DNA of 64,000 nt from Limonium bicolor (lineage: Eukaryota; Streptophyta; Magnoliopsida; Caryophyllales; Plumbaginaceae). This document shows positions 11,531-21,604 of this stretch, piece by piece; positions within the stretch are counted from its first letter, which is position 1, and every line of letters starts with the position of its first letter. Under the pieces are notes generated by a model. It saw only the letters and a program-made list of their open reading frames with translations, had not been told where the DNA came from and did not search any database. The stretch covers positions 351,973,636 to 352,037,635 of the forward strand of contig CM041776.1 in NCBI GenBank assembly GCA_023374045.1, read 5' to 3'. The position numbers were made by a program, and so were the translations under genes.

Positions 11531-12967
11531 TCACAAATCTCCTATAATATCCTGCCAGACCGAGGAAGCTCCTGATGTCGGTAACTGTCTTCGGCTAGGC
11601 CAGGTGCGTACTGCATCTATCTTTGCCGGATCAACAGCGATCCCGGCCTCAGAAATCACATGACCAAGAAAGGAAACTTGGTTCAACCAAAACTCACACT
11701 TAGAAAATTTCGCATACAACTGATTCTTTCTCAGTATCTGTAACACATTTCTCAGGTGGCTTTCATGCTCACCTCTTGATTTCGAATACACAAGTATGTC
11801 ATCGATGAAGACTACCACTGACTTGTCCAACTGGTCTTGGAACAAGCGGTTCATTAGGTCCATGAACTTAGCTGGTGCATTGGATAAACCAAACGGCATA
11901 ACCGTAAACTCATAATGTCCATATCTGGTTCTGAACGCTGTTTTCTCAATATCACTGTCTTTAACGGCAATCTGATGATAACCTGATCGTAGATCTATCT
12001 TGGAGAATACTGATGCTCCTCTCAACTGATCAAATAAGTCGTCGATACGTGGTAAAGGATAACGGTTCTTCACCGTAACTGCATTCAGTTCTCGATAGTC
12101 AATACAAAGGCGGAGGCTACCGTCCTTCTTCTTCACGAAGAGGACCGGCGCTCCCCATGGTGAAACACTAGGGCGGATATATCCCTTGTCAAGTAGGTCT
12201 CTCAGCTGCTCCTTGAGCTCAATCATCTCTGCTGGAGCCATACGATAGGGCGCCTTCGCAATTGGTCCGGTGCCCGGAACCAAATCAATCTCAAACTCAA
12301 CTTCCCGTGCTGGCGGTAGGCCCGGCAGTTCCTTAGGAAATACATCAGGAAACTCCGACACTACCGGCACATCTGGGCTAAACTCTGGGTCTCTCTCTAT
12401 GTCCTGGACATAGCAGAGGTATACATCATTCCCTCGTCGTAGTTCACGATACATAGCCATGGCGGTGATGATCTGAGTCGAAGGCTCTCTGGGCCTCTGG
12501 CGGTATGATATAGTAACCCCAGACGGACTCCGAAGAAGCAGTCGATGCTCGGCACATAGGATTCTGCCCTTGTACCTCTCCAACCAGTTCATCCCAATAA
12601 TCACATCAAAACCAAGTCCATCGAACTCTATCAAGTCGATTGGAAACTCCTCATTCCTGATTCGTATAACAACACCTCGGTGGTAGCGGGCACACCTGAT
12701 CCGCTCTTTCGACGGGAGAGTGACTACAAAGTCAGACATCTCTTCACCGTCTAACCCCAGCCTCTTCGCAAATGACAGCGAAATAAATGTATGTGAGGCT
12801 CCGGAGTCGAACAAGATCGATGCATCCACGCCATTAACTGGAAAGGTACCGGTGAGGATTGTGCCGCTTTTGCCGGCTTCTGCTTCATTGCAGACACTCA
12901 GTATACCTCCCGTTCCGAGTGCACAGCCTGATTTATTGGCAAACTCATAAGTACACAGTAACAACAC
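11531..12967 (-). CDS. Protease and reverse transcriptase of element B
   Basis: This 478-codon frame opens at a GTG; a spliced start at 12927 is more likely. The aspartic protease has its active site at FDSGASHTF, about residues 53-61. RT follows from about residue 240 with [37 protein letters not shown] and [10 protein letters not shown]. The catalytic box is [11 protein letters not shown] and the thumb edge is FLGHVIS. The sequence after AVRTWPS is a frameshift product. Homology to RNase H continues in another frame below 11592. Protease and RT active sites are intact. With no ATG and an acceptor-like TCAG at 12928, expression as a Gag-Pol fusion by splicing is inferred. Confidence 0.93.
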   Translation of the reverse strand: MLLLCTYEFANKSGCALGTGGILSVCNEAEAGKSGTILTGTFPVNGVDASILFDSGASHTFISLSFAKRLGLDGEEMSDFVVTLPSKERIRCARYHRGVVIRIRNEEFPIDLIEFDGLGFDVIIGMNWLERYKGRILCAEHRLLLRSPSGVTISYRQRPREPSTQIITAMAMYRELRRGNDVYLCYVQDIERDPEFSPDVPVVSEFPDVFPKELPGLPPAREVEFEIDLVPGTGPIAKAPYRMAPAEMIELKEQLRDLLDKGYIRPSVSPWGAPVLFVKKKDGSLRLCIDYRELNAVTVKNRYPLPRIDDLFDQLRGASVFSKIDLRSGYHQIAVKDSDIEKTAFRTRYGHYEFTVMPFGLSNAPAKFMDLMNRLFQDQLDKSVVVFIDDILVYSKSRGEHESHLRNVLQILRKNQLYAKFSKCEFWLNQVSFLGHVISEAGIAVDPAKIDAVRTWPSRRQLPTSGASSVWQDIIGDL

Positions 12968-13109
12968 GGTTCACATATTTCAAAACAACTCCACTTTATT
13001 CATTAACATTTTCTTTACACCATAAGTTGGTTTACACTGCTGTCATTACTAACACATATAACATCTTTAACATACACTGACTTAACACATTACAATATTA
13101 CACAAGGCT
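12928..13109 (-). other. AT-rich spacer between AlkB stop and protease, with poly(A) signal and splice acceptor
   Basis: The composition resembles the predicted introns of gag (rich in GTGTTA/TGTAAT). An AATAAA lies at 13000-12995, about 110 bases after the AlkB stop, and could end a short Gag-AlkB mRNA. At 12928 AATAAATCAG is followed by an open protease frame in phase 1, matching the phase of the gag donor at 13991. No GT donor in frame is seen before the AlkB stop, so AlkB is not expected to be fused to Pol. Confidence 0.55.
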
Positions 13110-13849
13110 TCAAAACTGTCTGAAGGTCAAATTCAAACGTCCAGGTTTCATGTGTGTGGCATTGACCACTGTCGAAGGTGCGGTATTCAGTTTGACCTTC
13201 TTGATACCGTGGTATAACATCCTTGACTGCCCACCCATGATTAACACATCTCCTGATTTCAGTATCAGCTTCTTTGCGAGGTCACCACGCTTCTGCTTGC
13301 CATACATAAACACTGCGGTATCACCAATGGACCAAGACACCACGGGTACTCCCTTACTTAGAGACTCGGGTGACTCGTCCTTATCTTGGTGCAAACCTAA
13401 ACGTCCACCTTTTTGGTAGAAGTTCACAACACATAGATCTGCTTTCACACTTGGTATTGAATCAGATTCAACTTGCTGAGCAATTCCCACTGCGTGATTA
13501 ACGACCGCAAGGAACTCCTTAGGTATACTTGGTACAGTTGCTCCATCCTCAGCTCGCTTGTTTTGATATGACTTGGTGTAAGGATTCCAGTCCTTACCCA
13601 TGCACATCATCTTCAATTTCATCTTTGACCCATTCGGGTATTCCGGTGTGTAGAAACCTCCTGGTGCTGTTCCCAGTTCGTCGCATCGTCGGATGATGTG
13701 GATTTGTGCCTCCGGTGTCAGGTATCCATTTAAGAGTATCATACCTGGTTGGATGACCTGACATTGCTCCATTGGAAAGTCGGTGATGCTGATGGTGGTT
13801 TCTTCAGGGTTTGGTGCGGGCGGGATTGGATAGCAAATATTGAAGGTTC
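13110..13849 (-). CDS. AlkB-family Fe(II)/2-oxoglutarate dioxygenase exon inside element B
   Basis: The open frame runs from a predicted acceptor at 13850 to a stop at 13110. The first ATG is at 13772, giving 220 residues. Numbered from that Met, iron ligands are H128 and D130 (GRLGLHQDKDES) and H188 (MLYHGIKK). The 2-oxoglutarate and base-pocket motif is RLNLTFR at 212-218, the canonical RxNxTxR of AlkB. The segments PGGFYTPEY, LKMMCMGKDWNP and VVSWSIGD resemble plant ALKBH1-like proteins, as I recall that family. AlkB enzymes remove methyl groups from nucleic acids, such as m1A, m3C, m6A or m6dA. Some plant RNA viruses carry one, but retrotransposons normally do not. The frame is uninterrupted although pol is broken. 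It extends 25 codons upstream of the ATG, and these join gag in phase. Substrate is unknown. Confidence 0.95.
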
Positions 13850-13991
13850 CTAGGTTTCAATTACCTAGTTTAGGTGACTTTCACATCATACTTTAATTTT
13901 TCACTCACATGGTGTACACTTAGACTCACTAACACGCATGCATGTAATGCGGTATACAATCACTTATTTCATTTAACGGTTTAGGCGGTAC
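13850..13991 (-). other. Predicted intron 3 between gag zinc-knuckle exon and AlkB exon
   Basis: Donor CCAG|GTACCG at 13991 and acceptor ACCTAG|GAA ending at 13850, 142 bases. The donor leaves one base of a codon and the acceptor supplies two, so Gag and AlkB stay in frame across the junction (a glycine codon). An earlier AG in the same intron would give an immediate stop. The intron is AT-rich against GC-rich exons. Unspliced, gag stops four codons after the zinc-knuckle tail at 13981. Confidence 0.65.
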
Positions 13992-14336
13992 CTGGTCTAG
14001 AAGAGGGTTCTGCTGCCTCAGACCGGTCCACCACATTCAGGGCGGCCTTGCCGGATCCCGATCCCTTCCCTTTCTGGGCATCAGTATACCTCTGGTCAGT
14101 AGGTGGCTGATTAGCCGACTTCGGGCCTTCGGTGATCGCAGCTGCCTTACCCTTCCACTGTCCCCTAGGCTTGTAGTTTCTGCCATTCGGGTTCTGGAAG
14201 CACTCGTAGTCACGATGCCCCATCTTCTTGCAGAATCTGCACTGCACATCATTTCCCTTGCAGTCCTTGCCGGGGTGGTCTCCGTTGCACCACTTACAGT
14301 AATAGTGGCGCTCCGGTGCAGAGCCCGCGCTAGCTG
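13992..14336 (-). CDS. Gag exon 3: nucleocapsid with two zinc knuckles
   Basis: The exon encodes CKWCNGDHPGKDC (CX2CX3HX4C, a non-canonical spacing) and CRFCKKMGHRDYEC (canonical CX2CX4HX4C), then a basic Gly/Lys/Ser-rich tail. It binds and packages element RNA. The acceptor TGTTAG|CAG at 14337 gives phase 1, matching the exon 2 donor; a second AG three bases on (TTAGCAG) would also keep frame. Unspliced, the frame ends with a stop at 13981-13983. Confidence 0.85.
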
Positions 14337-14416
14337 CTAACACATCACACACTTAGTACACACTTCACATTATAACATCACACACTTAAACTCATTGTTT
14401 AGAATTAACTGGTTAC
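14337..14416 (-). other. Predicted intron 2 of gag
   Basis: Donor AAGG|GTAACC at 14416, acceptor TGTTAG at 14337, 80 bases, AT-rich, with CTAAG about 20 bases before the acceptor as a possible branch site. Phase is 1 on both sides. Without splicing the linker frame and zinc-knuckle frame do not join. Confidence 0.65.
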
Positions 14417-14669
14417 CCTTGAATGGCTGAGAGCGCAGGGGCTTAGCCGCATAGGCATAGGTAGTGAGCTGCAATGGCTCCTCAGCAGTGGTGGTCTGGG
14501 CCTGGCCCTTGCCACCCTGTTGCTGTCCTTTCTGGGGCTGAGGGTATGGCTTTTTCTTCTTTCCACCCCCAAACCCTTGCGTGCTTTGACCCTCGCTCGC
14601 GGCCTTGCGCTTAAGCGCACTCTCCTCGTCCCTCAGACGGACGGTAATCTCAACTATTGCAGCGGCATG
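14417..14669 (-). CDS. Gag exon 2: basic linker
   Basis: This 253-base open stretch (84 codons plus one base) lies between predicted introns. It starts HAAAIVEITVRLRDEESA, continues through a K/Q/G-rich low-complexity region (GGGKKKKPYPQPQKGQQQ) and ends before the zinc-knuckle exon. A linker of this type between capsid and nucleocapsid is usual in plant Ty3 gag. The acceptor chosen is GTGCTAG at 14670; two earlier AGs would give an in-frame stop. Confidence 0.75.
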
Positions 14670-14774
14670 CTAGCACTCCTACATTTAGGGTGTTAGCTAT
14701 GCCCCGCAAAATAAACTCACAATCACATTAACACATTGCACATACTTATTCACACCACACTGTTACACTGTTAC
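14670..14774 (-). other. Predicted intron 1 of gag
   Basis: Donor CAG|GTAACA at 14774 is near the plant consensus. The acceptor GTGCTAG at 14670 follows a CTAAC branch-like motif by about 25 bases. Length 105 bases, phase 0. Read through, gag would stop three codons past the donor at 14763. Confidence 0.65.
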
Positions 14775-15449
14775 CTGCAAAGTAGTATATCCACTTGGCC
14801 CCATGCCATAGCGTAGACGGTAGCTCAATCCGTTATAGAAACGGTTCACTAGAATTCGGTCTGAGTAACCCAGACCCGGTAGCAGGTGGATAAGTCCGAT
14901 GAAGGCTGAGTAGTACTCATCTACCGTCATCTTATCCCCTTGCCTCAGATTGTCCAGCTCCAGGCGCTTAGCCTCTTGCACATGTATCGGGTAGTACTTC
15001 GCTCGCAGCAGAGCCGTGTACTCCCTCCACTGAAAGGTCGGATCAGCAACTCTACCCTCCCTCACTAGCTTCCACCAAGTCTGTGCCGAACCCTTCAAGT
15101 AGTAAGCGGCAAGACGAACCTTGACCTCCTCAGGTACATTCAAGGTCTCGTAGGCGGTCTCCATCTCAGAGATGTACGCCTCCAGCTTACTAGGGTCGGT
15201 CTCCCCTCCGAATGACGGTGGTCTCAAATCAGCCAACGCCTTGACCCAGTTGGTCTCTCTAGGCGGTGGCGGTGGTGGTTGAACTCCGGGCTGTTGCCCC
15301 TGCTGCACCGCAGCTACTAACTGTGGGACCATCTGGGTTACGGCGGCCGCAACAGCGTCGGCCATAACTTGCGCCGTAGGGTTCTCTCCCTGGTCCCCAG
15401 TTTCATCAGTACCGCGTCCGCGGCCTCTACCACGTGGTCTACCTGACAT
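14775..15449 (-). CDS. Gag exon 1: capsid region of element B
   Basis: The ATG at 15449 lies about 200 bases after the primer site. The start is Arg/Gly-rich (MSGRPRGRGRGRG), followed by an Ala/Val/Gln helix region and a proline run (PPPPPP). The retrotransposon-gag capsid fold then shows as FGGETDPSKLEAYISEME, RLAAYYLKGSAQTWW and ALLRAKYYPIHV. The last region includes MTVDEYYSAF. It forms the virus-like particle. The domain is uninterrupted for 225 codons to the predicted donor at 14774. Confidence 0.93.
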
Positions 15450-15661
15450 CTGAATTCACACGAACATTTATTAGCAATATGCTTACACACTTATCGGTCC
15501 AACGGTTGTAACGCTTTCCCGACTTTAAGCTATTTCCACACTTAGTTAGTGGTTAACCTATCCATAACTGTTTACTTGGTAACTATTGCTAGTTTTCCTA
15601 ACTCGGTATGTACCTAAGCTCGGTATTCTTGCCATCAGAGCGAAACTTCGCTCTGATACCA
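15450..15661 (-). promoter_or_regulatory. Leader and primer-binding site of element B inside a hairpin
   Basis: TGGTATCAGAGC (15661-15650, minus strand) is complementary to the 3' end of plant initiator tRNA-Met and starts five bases from the 5' LTR. The primer site is part of a hairpin at 15634-15657 with a 10-11 bp stem (ATCAGAGCGA pairing TCGCTCTGAT) and a 2-4 base loop. The rest of the interval is the untranslated leader to the gag ATG. Confidence 0.9.
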
Positions 15662-15666
15662 CTTTT

Positions 15667-18600
15667 TGTAACACCCCTACTACGCTCCTAACAATTAATG
15701 AAATCGCAGCGGAAATAAACTGAACAATAACTAACGATTTGGTGCTACAACGCCGTCAACCACCCACGTGGTTAACAAGGCTGAATAAACACATACTGTA
15801 TCGGTCTGATGATCAGAACACCCGAGCATAGAAACTAAAACCTTTAATACATATTCACATTACCGAGTAGCTAGCTTACAAACCATAATTATACATTGTC
15901 ACTTAAACTTCCATTGTACACTGTTAATAGCCGATACATATATTGCCACGGGAGCACAGGCGCATCCCGGGCCCAACATCCAAAATTTAGCCAAGTATTC
16001 CTTAGCCTAGATCTACAGCCACTCCGCTTCTTCGATCCTCATCCTGCAAATAAACATAGCCCCCAAAGGGGGTCAGCAACCCTTTGCTGGTATGGCTAAC
16101 GCGCAGCCCATCGGCTACCGGGATACGCGCAACCATTTGTCATGATAACATGGCATTCATTTTACAAACAACATCACATATACATTAGCATAGCAAAAGT
16201 ATTGCATAGCAAATATCTTCACACATAACACAAGAGAACGAATCCTTTTAGGAAACGAACCAACATAGTTAGATCACATGGAGCATAGAGGATGTTGCCA
16301 TACTCATACTAAGCTCGTTACATAACTCGTCACCGTCACTTTAAATTGAACGGATAACTTAAACACCAGGTGTGTCGGATATAGTTATCCCAAGCACACC
16401 GAATAAACATAGTATGCCCCTGTGGCCCGACGTGAGTCAGTAAAATAGCCTTGGATAAGCTAAAGGGAAGGTTGAAACCAAATTGGAAAACAACCTCAAC
16501 ATACAGAGAGAATCGAACCGGTAAATGACATCGACTCCCATACTCACACGCGTGGCTCGGACACTACTACTCCTCACTTCCCCGTTAGCACTTGTTAGTA
16601 GCTCAACATTGCAACACAATACACAGATCACAATCAAGTGATTAAGTCTTGTTAGACACACAAGGGAAATGAGTCGCATCACAACAACATAATAATATAA
16701 CAACTGTAAACTCATTACATGACTTAAGTCTTACAAGGTCATAAACACACAGAAAACAAACACACAAGCCGGTGTAAACCGGTAGGCAACAGACTGCAAT
16801 AAAACCATACCTTGGTCCTTGCCTCGATTGGTTCCCACCTTGAGATCCTATACACATTTAGTAATGTCGGTTAATTACCGTACTTGACTTATAGTTAGCT
16901 AATTACTTGCATAACTATATCATATACTTTCACATTTAACTACACTTACTCACCCCTCCTAATGGTCATTAATAGTCATCAAACACCTTCTAAACAACCT
17001 TATATTATCTTTATCTTTCAATTCAACACCTTGGAAAGGCTTAAAAACACTCTCTGGGACACTTTTAGGGTGGTCCGGGTTTGTGTCTGGGTTTACAAAC
17101 CCGGACCCCATCGTCGCAATACTCACTGCCCTCTTTTTCACCTGGTCCGGGTTTATAGCCGAGTTTGAAACCCGGACCACCTACAGACTTCAACTCTCTG
17201 ACATGTTTTTGGGGTGGTTCGGGTTTACATTCTGGTTTGCAACCCGGACCACTCCAGTATTAGTCCGAAACATTAATTTTCAGCCACTCTTCAACTACCA
17301 AACCAAGCCTAACCTTCTCCTAATGATTCTACATATATTCTAATGTCAAAATATCATCTTAAACACACCTAAATCCATGTTTCACTTGTCACACAACTTC
17401 CTCATAAAAATTCACTAACACTTATAACAATTCATATTAGATTTCTAAATGGTGTTGCTCACCTATGAAAACTACTATCCCAAAATGCTTTCTCCTTATC
17501 CCAACACCATCTCTTGAGCATTATTTCTTCTCTTGTAAAACACTTAGTCATTTTCCAACATTTCTAGTTCACCAAACCTTATATAACACCTAGAACTTCT
17601 TGCACATTTACTAAATTTTGACATGGGTTCTCCTAGAACATCACTAAGCCAAAACACATTGTTTTCACCATTAAACATACTAGAACACTAGAATCCATCA
17701 AGAACACTCTTATACACAAACTTCACCAAATATACACCACATTACAACATAGTGCACAATTTAAATTGCATGGCACTTAGGCCCTTAAAATGCTTAAATC
17801 TTAAACACTGAATTTCCCACAATATATTTGCCTTTGACCTGCAAATACACACAACAATACATATGTCCTTTTACTAGTCTCTTTGAGACATTTTACTAAG
17901 TCATTTACCATTGGCTCTTTAGGTAGTTTTAACAAACAACGTAAGTTCATTAAAACCCTAAGTACACATATAGTCTTAGAACACTTAGGTAATTGTTTTA
18001 CCTTAGAACTTGAAGAGAGTTTGGATATGTGTCAAGAGAGGACTCCACCCAGTCCTTTAATGGTAGGAATGAAGCTAGAACAAGGCAATACAAGGACACC
18101 ATTTAAGGTTAATTTTCGGACAACACAAACATGGAGGAAACACCATTTTTCTTTGAGTTTCCTTACCTTGAAGCAAAGGAGAACAAATATGTGAAAAGAT
18201 GAGCTCAAGCTCCTTCCATGGAGATTCCTCTTGGCACCAAAATGGAGCTCTTGAAGATTTGAAAGGACCAAATTGAAGAGCTTGATGAGACTAAGAGATT
18301 GGTGGTCTTAGTTTTTGATTTGGACTAGTGAGTAGAAGTTACAAGGGATTGAAGATGTATGTTGGTGGTGTACTGGTTCAGTCGTAAAGAGAGCAAGGAG
18401 GAAGAAGAGATACGTGAGATTGAGAGAAATGAAGAGAATGAGAAGAATTCACTGATTGCTCTTGCCTTTAGTAGATATTAGTTGTTTACTAAAAGCAAAT
18501 AGTAACTTAGCTATTAACTTATTTACTTGTTTGCTTATTAACTAATAAGAGTGTGACTCACCTCTATAAAAACCGGCCCCCATCTGTTATAAGGGGTTAC

Positions 18601-19113
18601 CCAGTCTTAATTGATCAATTAAATTACACATGTTGACATATGTTACAAACTAGCTTATTTTAGTTACTATTCATACAAACAAAACACATAGAAGTGAGAT
18701 TCTTGATTTCTCATTGATTTAAACTTCCAAATGTGTACTAAGTAGTACACATATTAATTAAAGAGTATTGATGGTCATTTAGCCATTCAAAGCTCATTTA
18801 CAAGACAGTTCCTCAAAAACGTGCTTTAAGGCTCCTTAAAGCACATTTTGTGTTTTAACTTGTTTTCAAGCTTGGTTTTCTTTGGTAATTGATTTAATAT
18901 ATTTATTAATATATAAATAAAGTCTTGGTAAGTTTATTAAGTCTTAACCAAGATTATCCCAAGCTTAGAGCATATTTTGCCCTTATCGCCTTTAAGGCAT
19001 TTAATTGCATTTACTATTTATTAAATTGTTTACTAATATTACTAAGACTCTTTTTAGTCCTAATAAATTATAATTTAATGTTTAAACAACTTATTAAGGT
19101 TTGGGGTATTTCA
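15667..19113 (-). repeat. 5' LTR of element B (right copy)
   Basis: This 3447-base LTR pairs with 5788-9241. In transcription sense it drives the element leftward into gag. Visible differences from the left copy include CTGTATCGG against CTATATCGG near 15800, short CA-repeat indels, and an altered stretch near 16555-16570. The inverted-repeat array is at 17070-17253. Confidence 0.95.
17070..17253. repeat. Array of three GGTCCGGGTTT inverted repeats in LTR B (right)
   Basis: Counterpart of 7196-7380 with the same three stems; one extra G lies beside the third stem. Confidence 0.85.
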
Positions 19114-19148
19114 ATTAGGTTTATAAACCTTAGGGATATTTCACAAAG

Positions 19149-20622
19149 TCTCATGAGTATAATCAATTGTGCGTTGTTGTAAGATTACAAAAGAAAGCAC
19201 ATATTGAGTGTTGCTACAATCATGCTTCTAGGAAGTATAATCGCCAAAGATGCTTATGAATTTATAAGATGTTGAATTAGAGAGCGATTGTCTCTAACTT
19301 GAATGTCTTTAACCAAATGCTAATGGACTATGAATTATTTCATGCATGGCAAAGCAAAATGAACTATAAGTTCAAAGAATAATTCATTTGAAAAATGTTG
19401 CAACTACTTGATGCGTTCATAGATATGAATAAAGTAACGCGATCATATATATATATATATATCAGTTGCGAATGTTCCAGCTCGGTTAGAAGCGTGGGAG
19501 AAAAACAACAAATGGAAAGTGAATCCCAAGTACGCTGGAGGTGTGGTCGACCATTGGGATCCAAAGAACCCTCAAAAGAGGAGTTTGGACCCTCGAAAGA
19601 GGAGTCCATTTCTTCGAAAGGGGGACAAATATGCCAAAATTACAAAAATGAAAAGGCAAATGAGGAAAGATTTGAACCCTTGAAAGAGGAGTCCAGTCAC
19701 TCGAAAGGGGGACAGATATGCCAAAATGACATAGAAGAAAAAGGGAAATTAGGAGTTTCAAGATTTGAACCCTCGAAAGAGGAGTTTAGACCCTTGAAAG
19801 GGGGGAAGAAACTGCCAAACTCATATATTCCAAGAGTAAAGGAAGTACGGAGTTTGACTTCCAAAAGTTGATAAAGACAAATCATAAACACGTCGAAGCG
19901 TATGATGCTAGCATGATAATGCACCAGAGTACATATGAGATGTTATAATCCCCCTGATATGAGAAATTAATGTGTTTCTCCTAGTGGATAAAGGAGTTGT
20001 AATATCGTAAAGGTGAAAGATAGAAGAGCCTTGAAAAAGGTGTCGAGCCCTTGAAAAATGAGCTATGAATTTTGTTGGAAAATAGTAGACCCTTGAAAAA
20101 GGTGTCTAGCCCTTGGAAAATGAGCTATAAACTTTCAGAAGAAAGTTAATGATAAATGGTACCCATGTTAACTTATGTGTATCCCTTGAAAGAGGATCTA
20201 AACTCTCGAAGAGAGCGTAATGTGAACATGCAAATTCCTAGGAATTGGTATTTGAAGAAAATCTTGAGAATGATTTGTTTTCTCTAAAGGTCTTATATTT
20301 TTATGATGGTGACTTGGGAGAACCATCTAAACCATAATCGAATGGTATCAAGTCATAGCTCATAAAACTATATATCGATATATCAAATGAGCCAAGGGTA
20401 TGACATAAGCCTCTAAAAGGGCATATAGTGAATATTAAGTTCAAATACTTGAGAGTGCATTATTAGTCTGTACTAGGATCATATATATGAGTTTTGTAAA
20501 GTCATGTTGATAATATATGACTAGTAAAAGGATACTCCTCTTATGTGAATATCAAATAGACCTTGGGAGCACATTGTATCACACAAAGTTATCATCCTTT
20601 ATATGATAGAAAAAATGTGTGA
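19149..20622 (+). pseudogene. Region Y, copy 1: decayed Ty1/copia polyprotein linker
   Basis: One frame (19395-19871) reads FIDMNKVTRSYI and, further on, GRPLGSK. Another frame between them reads NVPARLEAWE. This order matches the linker between integrase and RT in plant copia polyproteins, where KRGRPLGSKD is characteristic. The rest is frameshifted. It contains local repeats of CCTTGAAAGAGGAGT (19560-19805) and of a segment with CTTGAAAAAGGTGTC (20020-20125). Y2 (44010-45484) is its near-identical copy. Confidence 0.65.
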
Positions 20623-21104
20623 TGAAGTACCCTGAATTTAAATGTGTTAATAAATTGTGTAATTATGGTATTCTAAGGCTAATTGAGTCCTTAAGAACAT
20701 TGGTGAAGAAAGAGAAACCAAAAGAAAGAGGGAAACGCGTAAAAGTCACAAAACGTAAAAATGTGCGTTATGTAACCATAGGAGGTATATAAGCTCAACT
20801 AGGGTCCTAAATGGATTCCTAGGACTTAGTTAGACACTAAGAACATGTGGGAAAAATTCCTGAAGAAAAAAGATCCATATAATGGGTGAAAAACGCTATC
20901 AAAGCCTTAAGGCACATTTTTCGAGAAAACCCAAAAAACGCGACTTTAAGTGGTTTAATGGACTCATTTATATTATAGTTGATCTTATAACTATAATTAA
21001 ACATTAATGAAGGTCTAGGAACCATTAAAATCAAAGAAACAAAAAAAAATCCGGAAAATGACCCGGATTAGTGAATAGTGAATAGTGACAATTCGGGTTT
21101 TTTT
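20623..21104 (+). mobile_element. Start of solo LTR E1, cut by the scaffold gap
   Basis: The sequence begins TGAAGTACCCTG after TGTGA (20618-20622) and matches the first ~480 bases of LTR E2 at 45485. It runs into the N block. E therefore entered Y before the two copies separated. Confidence 0.8.
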
Positions 21105-21604
21105 NNNNNNNNNNNNNNNNNNNNNNNNNNNNNNNNNNNNNNNNNNNNNNNNNNNNNNNNNNNNNNNNNNNNNNNNNNNNNNNNNNNNNNNNNNNNNNNN
21201 NNNNNNNNNNNNNNNNNNNNNNNNNNNNNNNNNNNNNNNNNNNNNNNNNNNNNNNNNNNNNNNNNNNNNNNNNNNNNNNNNNNNNNNNNNNNNNNNNNNN
21301 NNNNNNNNNNNNNNNNNNNNNNNNNNNNNNNNNNNNNNNNNNNNNNNNNNNNNNNNNNNNNNNNNNNNNNNNNNNNNNNNNNNNNNNNNNNNNNNNNNNN
21401 NNNNNNNNNNNNNNNNNNNNNNNNNNNNNNNNNNNNNNNNNNNNNNNNNNNNNNNNNNNNNNNNNNNNNNNNNNNNNNNNNNNNNNNNNNNNNNNNNNNN
21501 NNNNNNNNNNNNNNNNNNNNNNNNNNNNNNNNNNNNNNNNNNNNNNNNNNNNNNNNNNNNNNNNNNNNNNNNNNNNNNNNNNNNNNNNNNNNNNNNNNNN
21601 NNNN
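21105..21604. other. Assembly gap of exactly 500 N
   Basis: The round length suggests a placeholder scaffold gap of unknown true size. It separates LTR E1 from a BAHD gene whose 5' part is missing. ORFs that cross it are artefacts. Confidence 0.98.

Larger units (their letters stand above)
5788..19113 (-). mobile_element. Element B: Ty3/gypsy chromovirus-like retrotransposon carrying an AlkB domain
   Basis: The element is full length and transcribed on the minus strand. Two LTRs (5788-9241 and 15667-19113) begin TGTAACACCCC and end GGGGTATTTCA as read on the plus strand. A 5-bp duplication ATTAG lies at 5783-5787 and 19114-19118, and the unbroken target is seen at 43974-43990 in copy 2. Order along transcription: 5' LTR, primer site, gag (three exons predicted), AlkB dioxygenase, protease, RT, RNase H, integrase, chromodomain, hairpin/purine modules, 3' LTR. 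Pol is broken by at least three frameshifts and two stops, while gag and AlkB are open. The LTRs differ only by scattered substitutions and small indels, so insertion is fairly recent. Clade within chromoviruses is not assigned. Confidence 0.95.
597..19143 (-). mobile_element. Solo LTR A1 of a Ty3-type element, split by element B
   Basis: The sequence starts TGTAACACCCC at 597 and ends GGGATATTTCA at 19143, and is flanked by a CAAAG duplication at 592-596 and 19144-19148. Without inserted element B (5788-19113 plus one TSD copy) it is about 5.2 kb. There is no primer site, polypurine tract or coding region beside it, so it is a solo LTR left by LTR-LTR recombination. Ends TG...CA read in the same sense as B and C, i.e. 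minus-strand elements. Short ORFs inside are AT-rich noise. It contains AT dinucleotide runs near 1920-1937 and 2455-2471. A2 at 24683 is its near-identical partner. Confidence 0.85.
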
